A DNA stretch of 64,000 bases from Trichaptum fuscoviolaceum (taxonomy: Eukaryota; Basidiomycota; Agaricomycetes; Hymenochaetales; Trichaptaceae), in NCBI GenBank assembly GCA_910574455.1, contig CAJSYZ010000006.1, positions 1,377,376-1,441,375 of the forward strand. Reading direction: 5' to 3'. The notes under the pieces were generated by a model, which ran no database searches, was not told where the DNA came from, and worked only from the letters and a program-made list of their open reading frames with translations. Of the stretch, positions 11,588 through 23,234 are shown one piece after another. How positions within the stretch are numbered: position 1 is the first letter of the stretch; the number at the start of each line of letters is the position of its first letter. A program made the translations under genes and the position numbers.

Positions 11588-13885
11588 TCAACTTTGCGGC
11601 CTCAACAGGGCTTTGGTTTCTGGTGAGCATTCAACACATTCACCAGGTTCCTTGCCGTCCAAGGAGTGGTCGGTGTATGACCTTTGGCACCATCAGTGAA
11701 GCCCTATAATACTAAAAAGAATTATAAACGAACCTTGCGTAGTAGGACGAGGACGGTGTTTTCCTTTCATAGTAGAAGTGTCCAACCTACACATCAGTTG
11801 TGTTAGTACATGACTTCTGTGATCGTATCAATCTTGCCCCTCACCAGCATAGACCATCTATACTGTTGGTATTGTATTTTACAAAGTTTGCAGACAAAAA
11901 CGTCGCCCAGCGCATCTAGTTCTCGCATAGTTTGATCACCAACTCCGAGTGCCTTTGCGAGCTTATCCGCGATTGTGCACGCCTCGATGTTCGGCACGTA
12001 TCCTTCCATTAGACCCTCGTAGATTCCAAGACGTCGATCGCTCGAACGATAAGTCGATAATGTACTCTCTTTGTATTGTTCCAACACGTTCGAGAACGTA
12101 CGAATACTCAAATCAGGCCGTTGCTTGATGCCAAAGAAGGCGCACTTGTATTCCAACATGCTCTTGTGGTTCTCGGGAAGCTTGAAGTCAGGCTGCAGTA
12201 GATCATGCCCAGCCAAGGCATCCATCATTCTCAGATCGCATTTCTCCATTATCTCTTGCTTCCGAAATGCCCCCAGTTCGAGTATCTTGTCGGTTATGAC
12301 TTGTCTATCGGCCTCGCTGAGAGTGCAATCCAACCCGTTCGCTCGAAGATAAGCCACGGCAGCGGGGAGCAGTAGAAGTTCTCCGAATGAATAAAAGCAA
12401 TGCCTTCCGTCTGGAGAGGAAAGAATTTCATATCCGACGCTGCGAAGACGGTATTCACGCTCCTTCCGACATAACTGGCGCCTACTCTCTTTCGTTCGCC
12501 CAATAATGTCTTCCATTTTGGACCGAATATTATTCCATACTGCCGGCAAGAAACAACAAATTAGCCTTTGACAACTGATGGACGTCAGAACAACGCACTC
12601 CTGTCGGTAAGTTCTCGGGGTTCGGCCCTTATGGAGTGCCATAGCTCATATGTCCCATCCTCGCGCGTAGGGAAATCGTTCTGTGTATATCCTAATTCGC
12701 GCAGGCGACGATGTATGCTGAAGGCCAATGAACAGAATGATCAAGTACTGGTAACAGTAACTGACTTACGAGTCGATACGCCGGTTAACCATATCTCTAA
12801 TAGCCTCTTCTTTCAACTTCTCCCTAGCGTAAAGCCACGATTCAACCTCTTCGGCATGCTACGAAATTATCAATTACTCAGGAATAGTTCAAAGAAAGGT
12901 TGTATGGCGCACTTTAAATATCACTTCAAGCTCCTGACGTTTGTTTTTCAGGAAAACAGCCTTCGTCTCCTTGTCAGCGAGTGAAAGAAACTGTTGCTTT
13001 GCGGTTTCGAATACTGGCTTATAATGTTTTCGCTTGCCGTCCTTGTATATTGCTTTAAAGGAGTAAGAGGTTGAATGGGTGGTGTGTGGTGCTCTATCGC
13101 GAGTCAGAACTTACTAGAGGAGTAGGGGATGACCATCGCAAGGTCCTTAGCACGACGGTCGAGTTTATCTTCGCCGAAGATCAATCTATATGTAAAGATT
13201 CATTAGTAGCTATTTGTCGGAGGGGTGAAGGTTAGAGAACTTACTCAGACTTGAAACACTTCCTGCATAGCCGATACCTCATCCGTATGTCTAGCTGACT
13301 GACATGAGGGGCCAAACAAGACTGCAAGGTATTTGTCAAACATTGGATGAGTGATACGCTTTCGACTGCTTACCATACAGAAGTTGTCATACACAAGACT
13401 AGCATATTGAGGGCAGTTGAGATCGGGTGGGCATGCAGGTAACTCCACCGCTCGTATAGCTGTAGTCCATATTGTACTTGAGGACTTGGACATCAACAAG
13501 TTTCGCAGCGTTTTTGACGCCCTTGCCATTGCCAAGAGATCTTTTGGAGATAGATGACGGGCGATCTTCATTGAATGAGCTAGATATTCAGTCATCCATG
13601 CAGGGCGAAACTCACTTCACAGAAGACGTCAATGGGAATAGTCATGATCAAGCTCAGTTTCCCTTTGGTACGCCTCCTCTTTTCGGTCTTTGGAGTTGCT
13701 TTGTCCGTCTCTTGCACGTCCGAAGTTGTAGTCTTTGTTAGCGCGCTACCTTTGCGACGCTTTGGAGGCCTTTCGGAAGGTTGGTCATCTCGAGTGGGCG
13801 AAGCCTGTCTCCTGAAACGCGACTATGAGTTTCATTCGCGATAACGTCTTGAAAGAACTTACTTGGACGAACGAGTGGTCGGCAT
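11588..13885 (-). CDS. F-box domain protein, family member 2
   Basis: Same family as the gene at 3243-5991. The start at 13885 gives MPTTRSSK, then an intron, a basic linker with PPKRRKG, and the F-box core MTIPIDVFCE / IARHLSPKDLLAMARASKTL. The signature LPACPPDLNCPQYASLVYD follows, then a Cys segment (SCLAPH, RLCRKCF), IHRRLRELGYTQNDFPTRED, and the helical region with LPENHKSMLEYK and CKLCKIQYQQ. The last exon was placed by comparison with the paralog at 28 kb: both use an acceptor after AAAG and continue DHSL, ending here with ALLRPQS at 11588. Likely SCF ubiquitin-ligase adaptor; target unknown. Confidence 0.78.
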
Positions 13886-13966
13886 TTGGAAGTGCAATGT
13901 AAGAGGGTGGAAGATGTCGGGCTGGAAGACGGAATTCGGCCAGTTATATATGTTCAAGCGAAGAGT

Positions 13967-13996
13967 TTGTGGTTCTGTGGTTCAGAGATTGTGGTT
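13967..13996. promoter_or_regulatory. Three TGTGGTT motifs upstream of F-box gene 2
   Basis: TTGTGGTT, CTGTGGTT and TTGTGGTT occur within 30 bp (13967-13996), about 80-110 bp upstream of the start codon. They match the heptamer clustered upstream of the other two family members. Confidence 0.5.
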
Positions 13997-14604
13997 GGTG
14001 GCAGTGTTGACTAGACCATGCCATTGGTGAGCCTGACACAATGGAAAGGCTTTATCTGATCGCCAGCAGCGGTAGTTCCGATGAGCATAACGACAAGACG
14101 GTGGAAATTGGGAAAGGACTCTGTTTGTGTTGACGTTGATGTTTGAACTTTCATAGTTTGAATGGTCGCAAAGGCTAGACAGTGAATAGTATTGCGCACC
14201 TTCGCGATGCTCCGATCCAACAAAAGACAGACAGTAAGTAGCAACATTTCGAGGCAACTATGAAAGCCTTGTTCGACATAGACATATGATAGCAGCTTAG
14301 GCCAGCCTGACTCGAGCGAGGCAGCAGATCATGACTTGACACGAGCAAGACCCCGTCCAGTAACAGCAAATAACTGAAGCATATGGCAATAGGACAGCAA
14401 ATGATGAGCTTGATGAAGCTGATGACTCGGAGTATGTATTCTAAGTTCTTGTTGTGACGCCCAATGTTCAAAGTCGTGTTGTTGCAATTGGTGGTGAGAC
14501 ACGACGCGACTTTGACGCGTTTCTTGTTCAACTCTCTGCCAGCGCCGACGGAACCGAAGACAACAACCATACAAGTTTCATAGTTCTCTTAGATCAACCA
14601 TCGT
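13997..14604. other. Intergenic between divergent genes
   Basis: A minus-strand frame of 131 codons (14175-14570) begins 34 bp from the methyltransferase start. It has a hydrophobic stretch but no motif I recognise and no family similarity visible. It may be chance. No other feature is seen. Confidence 0.35.
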
Positions 14605-15719
14605 ATGACGGAGACTGCATCGAGCAAAGGACCGCCATTGCACGGAAACTATCATGGGTGAGCTTCTAACTACACATCTCTTACGGTCAACTAAGACTTT
14701 TTGTAGTTATTACACTAAACGTGCCTTCACTCGTGATCCTCGATTGGCGCTGATACCGAAGGACACTTTCAAGAATGCACGGGTGCTTGACATAGGGTGC
14801 AATGAGGGCGTGGTCACTTGCGAGGTCGGTGAGCAATCTTGTTGCTGTTATTGTGTTAGGCTAACTCATACCTGATGACCAGCTCAATTATTCGGTGCAA
14901 GGGAAGTAATTGGGGTCGATATTGACGACAGCCTTGTCCGCGCTGCGTGGAAACGACGGCGAACCGTCTGGAGTCAATGGCGGCCTCCTGCACCTACGAA
15001 CTCGAGCTCAGACTCAAGGCCAATTAAACGACCCAAACTAACAACTGAGGAAAGCAGCACTGAAGAACTCGATGGAATTGACACATATCCCGCTGCATTC
15101 GAATATATGTTCGGCCCACTCCTCATTCCGCCTTCTACGCCTCAGACAAAGACCGTGTTCCCGCACAACATCTCTTTCCGAACGGCCGACTGGGTAAACA
15201 AAGGCATCGTCGAAGACAGGGAGCTCTACGATGTTGTCCTTGCGTGCGTATTGCTTTCAGTCCTCTTACACTTACAGGGCTGAAGACTTATTATTCCATA
15301 GGTTCTCAGTGTCAAAATGGATACACCTGAACGACGGCGATGCAGGGATTGAACATTTCTTCCGGCGTGCGTATGATGTCCTCAAACCCGGAGGCGCCTT
15401 CATTCTCGAACCTCAAGAGATAGAGTCTTATGCAAAGGCGAAGCGCATGGATCCTGTACGATCGAGTTACTCATTGAGAATGAAGGCACTTATGCTACTT
15501 AATCCAGAAACTGAAAGAGGTCGCAAAGGGGTCTCAAATTAAAGCCGTCGCCAGACTTCGAACGTATCCTCGTCGAGCTTGGATTTGAACAACCGGAACA
15601 CCTCGGCTCAACGGGCAAAGGAGGTGAGTGTACGAACGAAATCCTAATCCCCCTCTCTCATAAGAATACAAGGCTTCCATCGACCGGTCGACCTGTATCG
15701 AAAGCCTTCTGTGTTGTGA
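14605..15719 (+). CDS. Bin3/MePCE-type RNA methyltransferase, with an apparent +1 frameshift
   Basis: S-adenosylmethionine-dependent methyltransferase of the Bin3 family, whose animal members cap 7SK RNA and whose fission-yeast member acts on U6 or telomerase RNA. The start at 14605 gives MTETASSKGPPLHGNYHGYY; GNYxxYY is the family's N-terminal mark. SAM motif I is VLDIGCNEGVVTCEV, followed by GAREVIGVDIDDSLVRAA. Next come SFRTADWVNK, SVSKWIHLNDGD, HFFRRAYDVLKPGGAFILEPQ, and finally GFHRPVDLYRKPSVL. The exon starting KLKEVAKG has GGGG at 15528-15531. Read with three Gs it continues LKPSPDFERILVELGFE, the expected family sequence; with four it stops early. Either a sequencing error or a real break truncating the last 50 or so residues. 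Confidence 0.8.
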
Positions 15720-15856
15720 ATCCGCCGCCCCAATGTCTTTGATTTTGCAAAGATGAGATCTCGTTAAATTACAACTGTGGCAGATAGCATGAAAGCAAAG
15801 CCGTCTAAAATGTCTAATGTAAGTCCCTCTTCTGAAATAGCTATATAATCTAATGA

Positions 15857-18327
15857 TCAGAAACGTGATAGATCGCGCCCGAAGATCCCTATCAGCACGA
15901 AGTTAGCTTGCTGTCATGGTTTGTATACAACAGTACATCTTACAATTGAGGAACCAGTAGAACGGTACGGTGATCCTATAAAAAGATGGTGAGCAATGTT
16001 CTGCGTCGAAGCAAGAGTGCCACCCACTTGTTGCGAATGCTCAGAGTACGAGTGAAGTACGCGGAGCGCCATAATAGCCAAGCAAGCCGACTGCGACAAG
16101 ACGAATCGTTAGTGTCCACCATGCGCAATAATTCTTGTCACAGTACCCTGCTTCTTTCCCCTTTGGCCCACTCTGAACATTCGTTCGGTCATATAGCGCT
16201 TTCCTAGGTAACACATCAACTCATGTCAGCCACCTGCCGCATATCACGAACAACAAGCAACCTACCAGTTTCCTAGATATGCCAAACTTCCCTGATTCTT
16301 GAAGTGGAACGGCTCCGATGTTGATTTCTCCTTCGCAAGACGGTTCACGACGCGAGTGACGTATTTTGCCTTTTGTGCTGCCACTGTAAACGCCGCAATG
16401 TTAATCTATATGCGTTCTTTGTCCGAACTGATGGTCAGCATACCTTGTGCAGTTGCTGGGAGAAGATCGTCTTTGGTAACCGCTGCATCCCCGATTGCCC
16501 AAATGTTCTGGTCGATTGAGCCGTCCTTACGAATAACATGGAGATTCTCGTCCGTAAGTAAGCTTAACGAGGAAACCCAAGGTCAACGATGACCTGCTAG
16601 CATTCTTTCAGGAGCTTACCTTCCGGTTTTTGCATCCTTCTGCATCTCCTCGATGGACTTGATCAACGGATTGGGAGCGAGACCAGTTGACCAGACAAGC
16701 AGTCCGAACGGCACTGCCGACGAGTGTTATAAAGCTCGAAGACCTGGTGACTAACTGGACCAACCTTCCCCTTGCTCCTTCACATGCAAGACGCCCTTAA
16801 CAGAATCTCGTAAGGTCGTGCTGAACCGATACTCATGAAGTGTACTTACATCTTCGACCTTCTCCACATGGTGTCGAAGCTTGATGTTGATACCGTCTCG
16901 AGCGAACTTGCGCTCAGCATACCTGTGGTCGTCGTTTGTCAGTCTCAAGGATAAACGAGGATGGGAAACTTACTCTGCAAGCCCCTTTTCAAACCCGCCA
17001 AGCATCCTACTAGCAACATCATACAGCGTGATACGTGCCATGCGTACCAAATGGGGGCTGAAGTGTTTTCTTATGTCTGTTGCAAGTAAATCATGCAACT
17101 CTGCGGCGAACTCGACTCCTGTCGGGCCAGCCCCAACGATGCAGAAATTCAACAGATTCCTGCGTTGGATATCTGACAAGACTGGCTGGCTAGCTTCTTC
17201 AAAGCCTAAGGTCGTGTGTCAGGTCTTCCGATGTGACAGAAAAGATGAAAGCGTACATTCCAGTATCCTTGACCGGATTGCTCTCGCATCCCGGACATCC
17301 TTGAGGAAGTAAGCGTACTCTTTGACTCCAGGAACATTGAAAGCTAATCGTGCATCAAGTACGCATCGTCATTATTAGGAGAACGGTGACTGACTCTGAG
17401 CGTATGCCCCCACGGCAATAATCAGTTTGTCATAATGGATTGTGAACTCAGGCAATGCCACTTTCTTCGCCTCAGTATCCGCCTCCTCTGATGGAGAGTG
17501 CTCCTCGGGTGCAGATTCCGAGTCGGCCAAAGAAGAAAGTGCGAAACTTCTCCGAATGCTCCGTGGGTCAAATGAACTCTTGTCATTCCCCGGTGACTTA
17601 GAATCGACCTTCGAGTTCAAGTTAGGAGCTGCATCACTTTTCAGGCGCTCATATCGTGACGGCAACGGCGTTGCAGGTACCTGTGTGGATGATAAGAATA
17701 ACACGTATCAAAGGAGGTGCTAAGCACGCACACAAGTGAGAGTTCTCTGATCGAAATCTTGAAAACGCATGTGATTAAATGATAATAGAAGTCATATTGA
17801 CCCGTACCTATTTTATCGCACCAAGCCTGATAAGTTGTCTGATAAATATGGCGTCAGAAAATTGTTCTACACTTGTGATATCGTGGTAAACACGTACAGC
17901 TTGCGGTGCATAACGCCGAACCTACGAGCAAAGAAGTCAGCCTAATACATCTCCAAACAGAATTGGACATGAAAGCACACAGGTTCTATAGCACACCTGA
18001 ACTCCAAAGTGCCTACAGCACAGCTAGCCAGAAGCGGCGTGAAATTGAAATACGAGGACGCGGAGACCATTGTCACATCTTGGTTTGTAGTTCCACGAAG
18101 GTGAATGATTTAATCAGTAATTTATAGCAAATATATACAATTTAGTAAGACTCACCCCAACGCTTTTTGTCAACACCTCTGAGCACTTCGTACCCTCCCC
18201 ACCCAGACCCAACGATGACGAGGCGTTCTTTTTGGAGCGCTGCACTGGCGGAAAACGCTCGACATGGGTAGGCACGCGACAGGGATTGCCGGAGTGGGTA
18301 TCGAGCTTGCAGACTTGATGTGAACAT
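15857..18327 (-). CDS. Alternative (type II) NADH:ubiquinone oxidoreductase, mitochondrial
   Basis: Single-subunit, rotenone-insensitive NADH dehydrogenase (NDE/NDI family) that passes electrons from NADH to ubiquinone without pumping protons. The start at 18327 gives a mitochondrial presequence rich in Arg and Ser (ending near RAFSASAALQKE). The FAD fold is LVIVGSGWGGYEVLRGV and the NAD fold is NFCIVGAGPTGVEFAAELHD. Later motifs are LIIAVGAYAQ, GLLVWSTGLAPNP, NIWAIGDAA and the C-terminal membrane-anchoring WRSAYFTRTLS ... WIFGRDLSRF. A Ser/Glu-rich insertion of about 60 residues follows TCVPATPLPSRYE. Whether it faces the matrix or the intermembrane space is not clear from sequence. The gene is long because it has many small introns. 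Confidence 0.88.
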
Positions 18328-19306
18328 GATTCGTATCTGATATCGTCCCTTTCAGTCCCTGTATGTAGGAGGATGTATCTGAGTCTGTGAGGGCTGTTCA
18401 GGGTGTCTACTGAAGGTGGAAATTGAATGTGCCAGTCAGTTGTCGAGGTAAGGCTTCCACGATGACCGTGACATACCGGGCTCGAAGTCTCGTGAAAGTT
18501 GAGCCAACCAACTTCTTAGATTGTTATTAAACTTTATGTAGCCTCTGACTCTGGTGGGAGATGGTGGTACGGGTGGCAAGCGTCGAGTTCTTATTTCACC
18601 TGAAAGGTCGCCGGGACGAATCGGAACGACGTCCGCCCGCACGTCTGATGCGATTGGGTGCAGTGCTCAGCCTATCGAGTCATGTAAAATTTCCCTTCCT
18701 TGTCGGACGTTTCATAGGCATCGGAAGTAAGTGCAGCAGAAAGCAAGAAACGTTGGGGACACTGGCAGGCTGCGAGTGCTAATTAATTAGACTCAATATT
18801 GATGACGTCATCGCTCGAATAAACGGGAGAACATACAACTTGAAGGTAAAGTCTAAACGGCCCTGTCGATTCGCCAGAATGTCGTCCCAAATCAATCGTT
18901 TGATACAATGATGTGGAAAACTGCTTTCGTAGATGTCCTGACTGAAGTTACGACGGAGGTACATGCATACATACAGTGACTTGAATGCGAAGGTATTGAC
19001 CTAGCGTATCATTCTCTTTAATTCCATTGCTTTTGCTAGCTTTTGAATTTCTGTGAGATTGCTATCGGGCTCAACAGTTGCATAAGTATTAGTAGAGAAT
19101 CAAGTTGCGGAAGTAACATCACGGGCAGACGCGTTCAAGTGTACGGCTTTGTTAGGGGCAGGCTTTATGGCGTCCCTCACGTGCGGCCCGCCTTCGATGA
19201 CAACCCGAGAGGCAGTGGAGTCCTCAAGTCCTCTCTCTTCAATTCTGTCTCGGTCATCCTGCAAGTTTAAACCTCCTAACACCAACGCATACTCGAACAA
19301 TTAGCT
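18328..19306. other. Intergenic between divergent respiratory genes
   Basis: The region separates the NADH dehydrogenase (minus) from the Rcf1-like gene (plus). Small open frames on both strands lack recognisable motifs. I see no repeat or RNA gene. Confidence 0.5.
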
Positions 19307-19874
19307 ATGGATGTCGAAGAAGAAGCTCGGCAGCCAAACTTTACAGACAAAATTGTGAGGCAAATGAAAGCACATCCGCTCATACCAGCAGGTAAGTCGG
19401 GCACAGGGACCACCTTGTCAAGCAATTTATCTGATTATTCTTCCCGTAGGTATGCTTGCGACGTGCGGTGCCCTGGGGATGGCATTCAAAAGGATGAATC
19501 AGAGGGATGCAATAGGGTACCAAAGATGGCTCCGCGCACGAGTGCTTGCACAAGGCTTGACAATCGTCGCCATCGTCGTTGCTGGCGTTCAGGAGGTCGG
19601 CATGGGCGCGCTTACTGGGCAGTTGAAGGCCGCGCAACCCCCAGCAACGACTGATCACGAAACGAGAGGCTTCGAGAGGCGCTTGAGGGAAGCGGAGGAA
19701 GCGCATAAGACGGAGACTATCGTTGCAAGCACTGGTGCTATTAGCGCTTCCACCGGTGCGGGTTCGGCCTCAACCTCTTCGCGGGCGTTTAGTGACGATA
19801 AAGACATTCGACCCCCATCAGTTCCCCCATCTCAGTCGTCCTGGTTGTCGTGGCTCGGGATATCAAGAGGATGA
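19307..19874 (+). CDS. RCF1: HIG1-domain protein, Rcf1-like respiratory supercomplex factor
   Basis: Small inner-membrane protein of the HIG1 family; yeast Rcf1 stabilises the complex III-IV supercomplex and cytochrome c oxidase. Two exons, 19307-19391 and 19450-19874, give 169 residues. The HIG1 domain runs from KAHPLIPAGMLATCGALGMA through RWLRARVLAQGLTIVAIVVA, with two membrane segments and the conserved RxRVxAQGxT turn (RARVLAQGLT). A charged helix (RGFERRLREAEEAHK) and a Ser/Thr/Ala-rich tail follow. The symbol rests on domain and length only; other HIG1 proteins are possible. It sits divergently next to a type II NADH dehydrogenase, so two mitochondrial respiratory genes are neighbours. 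Confidence 0.82.
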
Positions 19875-20908
19875 GGAGTGCAATTAAATATACTGTTTAC
19901 AACGGTGAGATGCCGTGGTTTATCGTTCTATAAACAAAACTCACGACCCATGTAATGACGATCATATATCAATGTAGATTAATGTGTATTACTATCCCTT
20001 GTCAACTCGGACCTTTTACATCCATCCATGCCGGTTCTTCCTCTTTTCGGGGGCCACTAATTTGGTGGACATCACCTCGAGTAATATTGCACGTTGCGAA
20101 GTCCACGGAATAACTATCACTGGTGGGTTTATTCTCCTTGACCTATACTAGCACTGGAAGCAGACAGAGTAGTACGGTGAATGCTTTCCGTACGCCATGA
20201 CCTGTCGCAACGCTAAAATTTGATATCATCGCAACCGCGTCTCTCCGATATACCCATCTATCCTGCTAGTGCCTCGCTTGCACCGTCTAACTGCAGGATC
20301 GCACTGTCAAGGTGATCTATGGTCTACGAACGTAAGAAGAAAATTAAATTTCTGCGAGTTCATGCAGATCAAAAGGTTCGATTGACTTTCATTCCCCATA
20401 AGGAAGGCGCCGTCTCGGAACCAATCTATCAGCTCTGCCTCGCCCCTCGAGGATTTGTTCCATCGAAGGATGGCTAATACACACGATGCCACTTCGTTAT
20501 ATGTCTCATGTGCAATACTCGGAGTGCATCCTTGTCGTGCATGGCGATTGAGCCGTTCGGATGGACCGTTCTCTCCTCTCTCGGACTGAGCAGGTACCGC
20601 AGTCTGCACGATCTGCTGAATGGAACATTTCCATGGAGACCGAGTTCCGTAACTACGTGCCTTTCGATTCAGATTTCTAGCTGGTCAATCTCTGAGAGCT
20701 CGTGCTGCAGACTCATAAATTGCTGCTCTTGCTCACTTGTGGAAAACCTCCCGTCGCAATGGCTTCGGACGGCTTCACTGCGCTCGATAATTAGCTGGAC
20801 TATGGTTAATCGACATCGACCTTTCTTACTCTTCTGGGCTGGCCTTCGTGTTATTTACTTCATTACCCCAGATCGGTGCTCTTTATGACCTAGTGTCTAT
20901 TTAACATT
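19875..20908. other. Intergenic, no gene seen
   Basis: One kilobase with overlapping short frames on both strands (around 20,307-20,609 and 20,508-20,888) that show no family motif. It probably includes the kinase promoter and 5' leader. Confidence 0.45.
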
Positions 20909-23057
20909 ATGTTCAAAAGCGTCAAATCACTGAAGTCGCGTTTCAAATCCTCGAAACGAGTGGACGATACTTCAGGCCAGGCTGGACCTAGCACGCGCCC
21001 TGTAGCTCAGACAGCACCTTCAAAGAACGAGAACGGGAATGGTGCGAGTATCCGCAAGATTGCTGTACAGATCGAGCAGCAGACAACTGAAGAGGTACGA
21101 CCTTCATCTCAGGCCTCGGGACAGCCTCCATCGCCTGTCTCAACCAAGCGATCCGTCCATTCGCGGCGCTCTTCACATGACCACCAATCCCATCGCTCCC
21201 ACCAATCTCAACAATCAGCACATTCGCGACAATCTCAGCTTTCTTCGTCGTCACTTCATTCTGCAGCTCAATCACCCACAAGACCGGCTAGGCCACTTTC
21301 ACCCGGTGTCTCCGAAGCCACGTATCCCGAAGCGCAAGTCGTATCAGCACCCGCCGCCCGATTCTCCCGGACACCGTCTTTCAATCAGCCGATTCCGAGC
21401 CCAGTGCCGCCCGCTTACAACTACAGTCGACATAACGTCCGCTACTCGTCGTACGGTGCGCAGACCGAAGGACCACCAGTCATCGACAGCGCGTGGTTTG
21501 TACCGGTCGCTGTCCTGGACAAGACAGTTTATCCGTTCGAGTACCAGTTTGGGGGGACTATCGGCGAGGGCGGGTTCGGAAAAGTGCTGTTAGGTCTAAA
21601 TCTTGAGACGCGGCAGCAATATGCTATCAAGGTCGTCGCTATTCGTCGCTTGCGCAGCCGGAGGGAAACATCGAGTGTTGCGAATGAGATCAAGGCGCTG
21701 TGGAGAGTGAGCCAAGGAGAGTGTCCATTTCTTGCACGGCCTGCGAGGGTACGGGATTGGTTCTGGCAATATCGAGGAAACATTCATCTGGTCATGGTTA
21801 GTCGACTGCTGTCATCCCGTTTTTCGACGCCAATGACCCTCAAACATAGGAATACTATAAAGGTGGAGATCTAGCTCGAGGTTCTGACAGACACCCTGAA
21901 CTTCGAGATCCTGGAAGATTTAAGCTAATGGTCGCAGAAGTCGTGAGCTAATGTCTGTTTTTTTGTTTCGTATTTCAGTTCATTTGTTTCCCTCTCCCTT
22001 CAGGTCATCGCTATACTCTGTCTTCACGATATGCAAATTATACACCACGACGTCAAGCCGTCGAACATCCTAGTCGATACAGAGGGCCACTGCATACTGT
22101 CCGACTACGGAGGGTCATGCGAGGCCTCTGCGGGGAAGAAAAGAACGTCATGGATGGAAGGAATGATTCCGATCTTCACCGTCCGCTACGCGGCTCCCGA
22201 ATTGCTTCTGGACGGACCTGCTGATCTCTCCTATGGAACCGCTGCTGATTTCTGGAGTCTGGGTGCCACTCTGTTTGAGCTCGCAACTGGTCACGTAAGC
22301 GATATGCGCCCTTGCTATCCTCCATTGCGTATTGATATCTTCTTGACCAGGACCTTGTCGACGAGGTCGACGATGACCAGGCCGTTTTTGCCATCCGAGA
22401 AGGTCGGATTGACTTCGGGCAGCTCGTCCTCCTCACACCTTACCCAGGCCTTCGGCAGTTTGTCTCTGCGGTCAGTAGACATCTAATTATCGGTGCCTAA
22501 TCTCAACGCTGATAGAGTCTCTGGTACAATGACCTTTGATTCAACAGATCCTAAACCCGGACCCTATACAGCGCCTGCAGGGACATGACGTCAAATCGCA
22601 TGAGTACTTCGCGGAGTTGTATGTTCCTTGTCTATTCATGCCTGAGCGTTAAATCATTTCTGGCTTGTTTTGATCTTACAGCTCGCAGAGTGATTGGACG
22701 GCCATCTACATGAAGCAACGCCCTCGTGAGTGTCGTCGATAACTACTTATTATAGGCGATGATACTGACTACGACTGGGTTCCAGCATTTCGGTCAAACA
22801 AACAGCTTCCAGTCAATCCTCGGAATACATCATACGACTTTGTTGATAGGCCAGGCGAGAGACTGCTGGACGATGCGAATGAGGAAATCGTTTGTCGGTG
22901 GCTTGCAGAGGATGGCGTGGGTCTTCCGCACCATCGTGACTCGGACTATCATCGTAGACACCGCAATAACGCGCGCGTTGGTCTCCCAGAACTAGCGCGG
23001 AGGCAGGCAGATGCTGAACACTGGAGTCCGGAGGAGCAGTTACCTGCTCGTATTTAG
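20909..23057 (+). CDS. Serine/threonine protein kinase with atypical HHD and DYG motifs
   Basis: A Ser/Pro-rich N-terminal third with His/Ser repeats (SRRSSHDHQSHRSHQSQQSA) precedes a protein kinase domain. Seen in order: glycine loop GEGGFGKVLLG, ATP lysine in YAIKVV, MEYYKGGDL, catalytic loop IIHHDVKPSNILVD, magnesium loop LSDYGGS, VRYAAPELLLDGPADL, and FWSLGATLFELATG. The Arg of HRD is His and DFG is DYG. The catalytic Asp, Lys and Asn are kept, so it should be active but without the usual activation-loop control through Arg. A C-terminal extension (PPFRSNKQLPVNPRNTSYDF) resembles the tail of AGC-type kinases. Six or so short introns. Substrates unknown. Confidence 0.82.
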
Positions 23058-23234
23058 GGCTTTCCGTTGGGTTGAAAAAGGGTGTCTTCTGCATGGACAA
23101 CTAAATCCTAGTGCATTGATAGTAGGACCCTATATTTAATGGCTGACATATGTATTGCTAAGGTATCATCATGGTTCATGTATCCTTCCTCGAATACACT
23201 TCCTTCTCGTGAATGGCTAGCTCCAAACTTCATT

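Noticed and set aside
14175..14570. 131-codon minus-strand frame divergent to the Bin3 gene
   Set aside because: Starts with ATG but has no motif or family likeness; too weak to call as a gene.
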